DNA of 64,000 bases from Mariniphaga sp041684965 (GTDB lineage: Bacteria > Bacteroidota > Bacteroidia > Bacteroidales > Prolixibacteraceae). The notes beneath the pieces were generated by a model. The model worked only from the letters and a program-made list of their open reading frames with translations, made no database searches and was not told the origin of the DNA. The position numbers and the translations under genes were made by a program. Positions within the stretch are counted from its first letter, which is position 1, and every line of letters begins with the position of its first letter. This document shows, one piece after another, positions 54,001-61,475 of this stretch. The stretch covers positions 1 to 64,000 of the forward strand of contig JAWLGR010000024.1 in assembly GCA_041684965.1 (NCBI GenBank), read 5' to 3'.

Positions 54001-57000
54001 GTAATAATATCCGGGCATACCCATTTTCTTACGAATACGTTGTGTAATTATACCTTCGTGTTCAAGAATTTTAAGCATTGCATCAGCATTAGCCGACAAG
54101 ATTGAATGCCTTAGCAACAAAAACAGCATCGATTTTGAAGGCATGCCATTGCTGTATGTGCCTTCGCTGGCATCGAATTCAGAAAATTTATTATTTGCGT
54201 GAACTTCCCAGGCATTTCTATTCAGAAGCCAGTTGATGTAATATTCCAACTCAGCATTTCGGTTAAAAATTTCTTCATTCGAAGATTCGCCTGATACGGA
54301 TGTTAATGGCACAGATTCATCAGACAATTCTCTGTTATCAACAATCTCTCCCAGCAACTGAGACTGATCTGTTAAATATCTTGTTTTATATACTCTTGCA
54401 GTGGCAAACTGTGTTGCAATCCGGTTAAATTTTTCAATGAGCCTTTGGTAGTCAGACAGCTCACTGCTTTGCTCGTCTGTAAACTTATTTGAATTGTAGT
54501 AATAGCCTGATGCTACATGCCATTTAAAAATATTGTTGAGGGCAGATGGCCTGAAGGGGTCGGTTTCTGAGAAATTCACACTAAAATCTGCATCCTTATC
54601 AAAGGTCATGCGTGAAGCTACATTTAAGCCGTACCTGAAAAAATACTCACTTGAGGTTGCCTGTAACCCTAACATTTTCATAAAATGAGCCTGCGGATCA
54701 TTGGTGTCAGTATTCCCCGAATAAGGAACTTTTTCATTCCGGATTTCAGTCCACAAAGCATTTATTAAATTGAGAATTTGCTTTAATCGAATATCAAATC
54801 TTATTTGAAGTTCATCTGCAATATCAGCCGTATTCTCAAAGTCTGCCTTATTCAGGGTTGGTAGAAAATTATCGTTTGCTGTTGCGTGAAACCTTGAGAA
54901 TGCTGTTGTGGGCAAAATGCCATACGGCTGTGTTCCGAATCTGATGGCTGGAAGATATCCCCTGGCTGTGACATAATTAGTCATAAACGCCTTTGTGTGA
55001 TTGATATTGTCCAGTGTAAACAGCTGATCAAGCGCGTCTTCCATAAAATTTCCGAGTGTACCTGAGAACAAGGCTTTATTCATATTTAAGGCTTCAGATA
55101 CTTCTGTTCTGTCCTGATAATCAAGGAACTTCAGAGTTTCAGAATCAATGCCCAATCCTTCTGAAAGTCGGTCTGCATCGCTTGGGAAATCAGGATCCGA
55201 TGCACCCTGGGGTTCTTCATTATTGCGTTCTACTTTAAAACTGGTGACATGATCTTCTTCAAAAGTTCGGTACCCAGACTCTCCGGATTTGGTATTATTT
55301 GTCGGAGTATTTACGGGTAAAACCGAGGCTCCCTCCGGCAAATAATGATGATTATCAATTAACTGTTCCAGCAAAGCTTTTCCTGCAACAGCATCTGAAC
55401 CTTTTACTCCGATAACGAAAATCTTTTTAAACCCATTGGAAAGATCATCCTCATCAAGAACAATATGCACAGCCATGCCTTTATTTTCTGCTTCTTCAAA
55501 ATTGGTAAGCCATTTAATCGATTCATCCACAATCAGATTACCATCCGAATCGTAACTAAACGTATCTGCATTTTCAAATGTTTTTGGATCAAGTCCTACA
55601 ATAAGCTCACTTTCTACAGGTTTGCCAGGAACTATGTATTTGTAATTTCCTTCAGCATCCATTGCCACCACAACAAACCTGTCGGGCATTACTTTTGAAT
55701 GTGGCGCCTCTGTCCAACTGTTTTCTTTTGTTTCCACATGGGGGAAAACTTTGATTAAGGAAGTCTCTTTTTTTATAATATCTATCGAAGATTTTTTATC
55801 AATCTGAAGAAAATATTTTACAATCCTGTTGAATACAGAAACAACATTTTGAATAATATCACGATGAACAGCCCAATCCTTACTTTCCTCTAAAGGAATC
55901 TTTTCCAGAGACTTAATAATGATATTTAAATTCGACTGAACTTTTAACAGTAAATTTTGTGTTGTTTTCAACAAATTAATATTCTCACCCTTGATTTCCT
56001 TAATTTGTTTTTCAATTGAAACCAAATAAGCATAAATCTCAGTAATCACTTCTATTCTTCGCTCAAGATTCTTACCTGCTTCCAAAAAGGCCTTGTTAAT
56101 TTGCTCAAGAAGCTTATTAATCTGACTAATATTTTTCGAAATGTTTTTAATTTTCCCCTTGAAAAAAGGGAGTTCTGTTTCGATCGGTTCCAATTTTTTT
56201 ACGATCCACGCTGCGCGCTGTGGCCCATAGGCTGAAGCAATGGCACGCCATGCCGCAAGCTTCGAGTCATAATCATCATTGGCTGCCCAAATCTCATACC
56301 AGTATGCTTTTCCTGCCTCAACTTCCTCTACCGTTAAAGGTTCTTCATGGGTGTGTATTGCTATGTCATCGGGATAAAATCTGATCCACAACTCATCACG
56401 GGTTATGGTTTTTCGGGCAAAAACAAAAGGTGTTCTTGTTTCGTCATAAAAACGGTCTTTCCGGTCAATGGCATCATTGTACTGTTTTTCAACTAAAGTT
56501 TTAATACCCCGGGTGGCGTCAACTGCATTTGCCTGAACTGACGTTTCATTATTTCTTATACCGGATGAACGACCGGGCGATAAACGGATTGAATTTAAGC
56601 TATTTTCTATTTTTTGCGACAGATCAGCTAACTGCTTAAATGATTTTTCTGGTAAAATATGAATATCCCGGGCTGCAATCTCAAAACTTGTTTTAAAACT
56701 TATAAGTTTTTCCAGTGACATCGTAAATTCCCGGGAAGAAGGATTCTGAATTGTATTTTCAATTTCTTTCTGAAGCTCAACAAGTTTTTTTATTGACTGG
56801 GTATAGTTTACAGCGCTTTTTTCAAGGGTTTTGTTGCTTAGTTCTGTAAAATAACTTTTTGCTCCCGTTTTCAATCCTGCCAAATCTTTGCGGTATTCCT
56901 TGTTTATATGCGTAATGGTACGTGTCTGACCTGACTTTATTCTGTCGTTCCCTTTATAGTGGAAAACACGATGATTGTATTTTTCCAGTTCAGCATCTGT

Positions 57001-58140
57001 GTCATCCCATGAACGTGAAATGGATTTTAATTCCTCTTTGGTGCCTTCTACAATTTTGTGCACACTGGCTCTTAATGCATGAAGCTGTTTGTACAGGCTG
57101 GTGCGTGTATTCCTTATTTCATCATATGTTCTGAAAGCGCTCTTGTTGAGTTGTTTCAGCTTATACCGGATTTCATTTACCTGAACAATTACATCCCGCG
57201 CATTGGATGTTTTAAGGCTGTTTTTCATCTCAATCTTCGGCAGCACCCGTCCGTCAATCTCGGCATAAACGGCATCAATAATTTCCTTAATCTTAGCTGT
57301 CTTTACATTGTATTCTGTTTTTTTGTAATCAGATTTTATTTTTCTTAAATTTTTTACTGCACTGTCATAAACGACATTGAGTTCTGTTCTAATTGACTTT
57401 AATTCATTAAGTTGTATCTTGTTTGCGTGCATGTTCACATTCAAATCCTTTTTCAGCCTGCAAAGAGAAGAGCCTATTTCCTCCAGTTGTTCATCTAAAA
57501 ATTTAAATGTAGCTTTTTTCACTTTTCTCACTGAAGAGGATAAATTCTTTCTGCTTATATGGTAAAAACTATTGTTTATCCCTTCAAGCCTGTTCAACAA
57601 AGCAGTTGTTTCTGAAAATTCAGTTTCATCTGAAATTTTTAGACTTTCTGTCAGATTTGCTATTTGAAGCACCTTTTGAGCGAGAAAATTTTTTTGCATT
57701 CTTAATTCACTCATCATTTTCGCATCAGGCCAGTGCAGCTGACTAAGGTTTTTTGAAAGCGATGCCTGAGCCTTTTGAATCTGTATTATTCTGGTGTTTA
57801 TTGCCTGAAGATCGTTGCCCGATAAACGTTTAATTTCAGAAGTTTTTGTAATTATTCCATCAATATAAGCCTGAAGATTTTTGATTTTCCCCAACACCTC
57901 TCTTGCGGGTAAAACATCTGGAATAAATCGCAGTTTGTAATCTATTTCAAAAAGTCCTTCCAAAACCTCAGGAAATGAATCAAACACAAAAATGGATCTG
58001 TCCACCTTCATAAACCGGGTTTCAATTTTTACCGGCAGAAGTAAAAATGGAATGTCATCACTTTTTGAACGAACACTGTTTTTTACAGCTGCTATTTCTA
58101 AATTATGGTATCCGTTTGCATTTTCTAATAAGCTATTCAT
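51016..58140 (-). CDS. Giant-system protein D' with two long coiled-coil insertions
   Basis: This is a 2374-residue paralogue of D. The shared N-terminal strand LPVKIETRF (about residues 37-45) is separated from its partner ELWIRFYPDD (about 582) by some 530 residues of helical, Lys/Leu/Ile-rich sequence with coiled-coil character, absent from D. A second helical block occupies about 650-805. After that the protein follows D: ARGYLPAIRFGTQPYGILP (about 1066), GIYLGAYGWVENL, GFIHTPSLNHA, LLHGIRGGQNASAILGYQFERGLHE, YQVAQGNHVRASAIMDQL. It lacks the biotinyl/lipoyl-like module of D. No signal peptide. It lies 22 bases after B' and 11 bases before C'. The coiled coils could set a length or provide an arm, but this is inference. 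Confidence 0.75.
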   Translation of the reverse strand: MNSLLENANGYHNLEIAAVKNSVRSKSDDIPFLLLPVKIETRFMKVDRSIFVFDSFPEVLEGLFEIDYKLRFIPDVLPAREVLGKIKNLQAYIDGIITKTSEIKRLSGNDLQAINTRIIQIQKAQASLSKNLSQLHWPDAKMMSELRMQKNFLAQKVLQIANLTESLKISDETEFSETTALLNRLEGINNSFYHISRKNLSSSVRKVKKATFKFLDEQLEEIGSSLCRLKKDLNVNMHANKIQLNELKSIRTELNVVYDSAVKNLRKIKSDYKKTEYNVKTAKIKEIIDAVYAEIDGRVLPKIEMKNSLKTSNARDVIVQVNEIRYKLKQLNKSAFRTYDEIRNTRTSLYKQLHALRASVHKIVEGTKEELKSISRSWDDTDAELEKYNHRVFHYKGNDRIKSGQTRTITHINKEYRKDLAGLKTGAKSYFTELSNKTLEKSAVNYTQSIKKLVELQKEIENTIQNPSSREFTMSLEKLISFKTSFEIAARDIHILPEKSFKQLADLSQKIENSLNSIRLSPGRSSGIRNNETSVQANAVDATRGIKTLVEKQYNDAIDRKDRFYDETRTPFVFARKTITRDELWIRFYPDDIAIHTHEEPLTVEEVEAGKAYWYEIWAANDDYDSKLAAWRAIASAYGPQRAAWIVKKLEPIETELPFFKGKIKNISKNISQINKLLEQINKAFLEAGKNLERRIEVITEIYAYLVSIEKQIKEIKGENINLLKTTQNLLLKVQSNLNIIIKSLEKIPLEESKDWAVHRDIIQNVVSVFNRIVKYFLQIDKKSSIDIIKKETSLIKVFPHVETKENSWTEAPHSKVMPDRFVVVAMDAEGNYKYIVPGKPVESELIVGLDPKTFENADTFSYDSDGNLIVDESIKWLTNFEEAENKGMAVHIVLDEDDLSNGFKKIFVIGVKGSDAVAGKALLEQLIDNHHYLPEGASVLPVNTPTNNTKSGESGYRTFEEDHVTSFKVERNNEEPQGASDPDFPSDADRLSEGLGIDSETLKFLDYQDRTEVSEALNMNKALFSGTLGNFMEDALDQLFTLDNINHTKAFMTNYVTARGYLPAIRFGTQPYGILPTTAFSRFHATANDNFLPTLNKADFENTADIADELQIRFDIRLKQILNLINALWTEIRNEKVPYSGNTDTNDPQAHFMKMLGLQATSSEYFFRYGLNVASRMTFDKDADFSVNFSETDPFRPSALNNIFKWHVASGYYYNSNKFTDEQSSELSDYQRLIEKFNRIATQFATARVYKTRYLTDQSQLLGEIVDNRELSDESVPLTSVSGESSNEEIFNRNAELEYYINWLLNRNAWEVHANNKFSEFDASEGTYSNGMPSKSMLFLLLRHSILSANADAMLKILEHEGIITQRIRKKMGMPGYYYNFYASGINYITKWTYLFSKIGQLNGVLGNHIDYSNPFYSYIFGKNIYLNQYLSNSSFFNGYLNHNQHQKYLEELEETRNAISRLKSIPTARLNQLTAEHLDLCTYRLDAWRLGMVNKRLSEQRRSKPNGIYLGAYGWVENLKKGGERKIAENIPAGLWKNGDEPVYTDADNQGFIHTPSLNHAITAAILRAGFNANKDTAEAENQMAVNLSSARVRMGLNLLHGIRGGQNASAILGYQFERGLHERYFHLGLELDKYIYDFRKEFPFKVPVDENLNLEEAQINTVVDGMELLETAQDFIGNHPSFQDTGDSIYQSLTKAGNSWWAHVNNPNLSAASSAEKDVFLKEIDRMTDAFDALGDLCISESVYQVAQGNHVRASAIMDQLAKGDIPSEIQITDTPRTGTVVTHKIAVFFETIAALDYKLTESGSTSIPVSWSELEMAITTNNARPPGWNSQFTPRAIAEPTLNKWAGELIGDPAKIKCLISYFTGETEENMSITLADLKVQPLDVLHLLGTGPLDGGAELNARIAAVAKEKIIIPSGSEETTDDLEIIIKYTQRDNSWAGDEVSFYEKTALIQSIRKVITDSATVAADTLLIPGEEELEVNEVKNQIVDEYLIRATNLLARLNNLNNSLNAFFTDEISYADVNDHTFTDVQVNTLRNLLTKCASFGIPGTIPETQTGFDNQTGKTLLAAADGAFKAISNRIKKAKKYFAAGEDNSKSNDVRIGVLRDGAKELLGKAFIMLPHFKLRKADEIVEQLSFNEAKGLLRNAPPQAIEAWMQGLSRVRERVAEFDTLEMWTENFEVNMPEKTVIQFPFTIDEDSGETVDYWLGIEFPEGYTPSEDKLSLVIQNPSQLALSPDAAKAGILIDEWVEIIPNITETSGITFNYDQPDAKAPNTILMAVTPQQTGQWNWDDLVYTLNDTLELAKNRAVEPEQLEDTVFGHVLPGIMHEIVPPQLLPDDAEDSGDAQGNPMGRQVITDFRVVNDTYNDEE

Positions 58141-58161
58141 ATTAATCTGGGCTTAAATGAA

Positions 58162-61100
58162 TTAATCAGGCAACATTTCCTGTGCATGTCTGGCAAACAG
58201 TACAGGATTTTGATATAAAATATAAGCCATATCGGCAGAGTTTTTGCCCCATACGGCCAATGGTGTATTTTCGCTACCGGCAGTTCCTGAAAAAGTATGC
58301 AGGGCATTAATATGGTAATTTTCCAGATCGGAAGCCTCGTTAACCAAATGTTCCCAAGACAAATCGTTCCAGTTGGAAGGATCGCTCTCAGGGAAATCAG
58401 GTTCATCAGGATTGGCAGGGGTCCAGTCATCGAGTCCAAAACGAATTTGCCCGGGTCTTTCGCGAATTACAAAAAACCAGCCTGGTTTGTCAGCATCCGA
58501 ACTATTGCCCTTTGCTTCATCCAGATCCAGATCAAAACCAAACAGATAAATATCCGGTTCGAGTTCAGCTAAAAATGCCGGCACTTTAATATTTCCTTCA
58601 ACAGAAGCATCGGCAAGAGCCCTGGGGACATCGGGTTGAGTAGCAATTTTATAAACGGCCTTTTGGGCATAAACCTGTGTATTGGGGTATTTTTTAAACA
58701 ATTCACCCCGAATCAGTAAAACAAGATAAGCGCTGCCATCGGGGTCTGAAATGATTTTTGGTGAATGTTCCCCCAAATCTCCAGTCCAGGTATGCATTTT
58801 TGTAATATCATATTTCTTCTCCTGGTCTTGTTCAAAAATGTTATCACTTACATCCCAGAATTGCCTGAAATAGGTACCTCGCTGGTCAGTTGGAAATTCT
58901 CTCCACAGCAATTCTCTAGACATTTCATGATTCAATCCGGAAAAATAAGCCTGAATAAATTTTTCGTTGGTTTGTAATAAGGTTATCGAATTTACCGGCA
59001 CTTTATCAATGTTGGGAAGGATATATTCCTGTGACAGTTTTTTAAGTTCACGAAACATTGGATCGTCAAATTTGGGATAGGCCATTACGGGTTTCAATTT
59101 ATCCAGGTTTTTAACCACAAATGCGTTTGTAATATGATCAAACACTTTTAAAGTTATTGAGCTGGCAACCCGTTTGGTAATTAAGTTCTTTGGTGCAAGT
59201 GAACCTGCTATTCTGGCGGAAAAATTATCGATGTCGGCAATTTTATCTTTATGAGGTATTGGAGTCAGATTGTCCCCAAGTAGATCAATTCCAAAGCCGG
59301 TAAAAACATCAGAAAAAGCTTGAATGTCCTGCAATAACGTAGCATGTTGAATTTGCCCCGCAGAACCACCTGTATCGCGGCTAATGATAATATTCAGATA
59401 TGTTTTTGCCGTTACCTCATCCCCAAAAATCGCTTTATATGGTGCTTCATCAATTTTAACGAGATTCGGATCGCCTCCTGTCCCCTGTGTTGAAGAATTA
59501 ATTCCATCGATGGCATTTTTTGCCAGCAATGCAGCTGCCGCTGATAATTCAGGATTTGCATCCACCTTCGTCTTCAATTCTGCTTTTTTTGTATTTGACT
59601 CCAAACCCGAAAAAGTGGGTTCTGCAAGGAAAAGATCAAACAAGGTCTGCTGTGCCATCGCTGTATCGTTTTCTTTGTATTTTGTTTCAGACAGCGTTAT
59701 TGCTGAGCTCACAGAAGAAAAAGGAATTGCCGATACCGGTGCCTTTTTTTCGTCGGCACATTTTACCAGGCCTTCATTAAAATGTTGCACAACTAATTTA
59801 TGGATCTGTTTTGTTTCATTAACAGCAATGGCATTAAGCTTTTTAATACTTTTTTTCCCTGGGCGGGTAATTTTTACAAATGCACCTGATTTGGCTGCAT
59901 TCGGCAGATAACTCTTTGTTATTTTGTGCTCAACTGTTTCATTGGAATCCATGACATATTTATGAACCGGTGCAGTTAATCTCAATGCTTTATCGTGATT
60001 TGCTTTTTCAATATGTTTATGGTATAAAGCGTGGCTAATTAGTTTTGAAACTGCAGCTTTTTTTATCTTCTCATTGGCTTCATTGATATCTTCGACTTGT
60101 TCCCAGGCTCGTTTCATAAAATCTTCCTGATTCTTTTGTACGACCTTGGTTCCCAGTGCTGCAGCTACCCGGTTTCTCGGATCGAGGTTAAGGGTATTGA
60201 TCCAGTTATAGTTATTCCCGGACTGTAATCGTTCCACCAAAGCATGCCAGCGGCCATAAATGTGCGGGGCTACAATGGGATCATCCCCAAGTTCATCAGA
60301 ATAAAAAGGATTGAAAGTTAAACTATCTGCACTGACAGAAGGATTATCGGTCTGTCGTTTTTCATTATCTATCGATAAATTTAAAAGCTTTCGAAGATGC
60401 TCTCTGTATCCGATATCACCACTCCCATTGGTCCATTTATCGCTTTCAAACACCGGGGGCTTTAATGCACCTTCAAGACCAAGAACTTTTGAGTCAGGTT
60501 CATAATCTTCCAGTCCATAACCCGCATCGGCAATAAACATATTTCTTTTGCCCAGTTCGGGGCTGGTAACAATTGGTTTCAATATTCGGGCAAGTGATTC
60601 AAAATCACCATATAGTCCTGTTCTGAATGTCCAGAAATGATATATCGGATAATCGCCGCCACGTGTTTTGGATGCATAATTTTCACTTAACCCCCACGAC
60701 ATTTTTTGCGCAAGCACACCTGAATAATCTTCACCTAACCCAGCAAGTCGTCCGGTTTCAAACGCCGGTATTAAAAAAGCTGTGTACTGCGTTTCTTTGA
60801 TAAGTTTACGCGGACACAACAAGCGGCAAACACCGGAATCCGGATTATCATCCAATTCAGCTGTCACTTCATTTATTTGAGCATTCAGGCTGGCAGCCAC
60901 CAACTCAGTGTTCATGTGTACATGAGCCCAGGCCCAGTGCTGAGTTTCATTGTGAAAGACCTTCGAAATTTTTTCTGAAGGTATGGTAAAGTAGGTCCTG
61001 CCATCAGAAGTATTTTTTAATTCAAATTCATCATCCTTCAGGCAGATTAGTGCCAGCCATGGTGTTAACCTTCCGGGATTGGAAACGGAATCAGCTGCTG

Positions 61101-61446
61101 CAGGTGTAAAAACCCAAAGAAAATCTTCTTTATAAAACTCAACATATGGCAATCCGTTTGATTCGAAATTATTCACGCGCGGTTTTGGCTCACTTCGAAC
61201 AATTGCATCTTTAGATATTGCCAGAACATCAGGTGGGCCATACATTTTCAATGTTTTGGAAATATCCGTTTCAATTAAAACGCCTTCCGCAACACCGGTA
61301 CTCTCCAGTGTAATTCCTACCTGTAGGTCGGCCCTAACCTGAGCCATGCCTGCCACAGGAGTCCCCATTGCCTCCTTTTCTGCTATTTTTGAACCAATTC
61401 CCTGTTTTAACCATGGGATGAAGGAATAATGTGCCAAGTCGCTCAT
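58162..61446 (-). CDS. Giant-system protein B' (paralogue of B)
   Basis: This 1094-residue protein starts MSDLAHYSFIPWLKQGI without a signal peptide. It shares with B the N-terminal PWL element (LTPWLALICLK), VCRLLCPRKL (about 210), GDFESLARILKP (about 275), ENQEDFMKRAWEQV (about 445), the block SQEYILPNIDKVP, and GLNHEMSRELLWREFPTD followed by RGTYFRQFWD (about 835-870), and the C-terminal IRFGLDDW. Extra sequence relative to B lies mainly in residues 590-720, which is Ala/Thr/Asp-rich and less conserved. It lies 30 bases after A', with no PhoD gene between them, in contrast to operon 1. Function unknown. Confidence 0.75.
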   Translation of the reverse strand: MSDLAHYSFIPWLKQGIGSKIAEKEAMGTPVAGMAQVRADLQVGITLESTGVAEGVLIETDISKTLKMYGPPDVLAISKDAIVRSEPKPRVNNFESNGLPYVEFYKEDFLWVFTPAAADSVSNPGRLTPWLALICLKDDEFELKNTSDGRTYFTIPSEKISKVFHNETQHWAWAHVHMNTELVAASLNAQINEVTAELDDNPDSGVCRLLCPRKLIKETQYTAFLIPAFETGRLAGLGEDYSGVLAQKMSWGLSENYASKTRGGDYPIYHFWTFRTGLYGDFESLARILKPIVTSPELGKRNMFIADAGYGLEDYEPDSKVLGLEGALKPPVFESDKWTNGSGDIGYREHLRKLLNLSIDNEKRQTDNPSVSADSLTFNPFYSDELGDDPIVAPHIYGRWHALVERLQSGNNYNWINTLNLDPRNRVAAALGTKVVQKNQEDFMKRAWEQVEDINEANEKIKKAAVSKLISHALYHKHIEKANHDKALRLTAPVHKYVMDSNETVEHKITKSYLPNAAKSGAFVKITRPGKKSIKKLNAIAVNETKQIHKLVVQHFNEGLVKCADEKKAPVSAIPFSSVSSAITLSETKYKENDTAMAQQTLFDLFLAEPTFSGLESNTKKAELKTKVDANPELSAAAALLAKNAIDGINSSTQGTGGDPNLVKIDEAPYKAIFGDEVTAKTYLNIIISRDTGGSAGQIQHATLLQDIQAFSDVFTGFGIDLLGDNLTPIPHKDKIADIDNFSARIAGSLAPKNLITKRVASSITLKVFDHITNAFVVKNLDKLKPVMAYPKFDDPMFRELKKLSQEYILPNIDKVPVNSITLLQTNEKFIQAYFSGLNHEMSRELLWREFPTDQRGTYFRQFWDVSDNIFEQDQEKKYDITKMHTWTGDLGEHSPKIISDPDGSAYLVLLIRGELFKKYPNTQVYAQKAVYKIATQPDVPRALADASVEGNIKVPAFLAELEPDIYLFGFDLDLDEAKGNSSDADKPGWFFVIRERPGQIRFGLDDWTPANPDEPDFPESDPSNWNDLSWEHLVNEASDLENYHINALHTFSGTAGSENTPLAVWGKNSADMAYILYQNPVLFARHAQEMLPD

Positions 61447-61475
61447 GTCTATACCTTGTTTGTTTTAAAATCATA

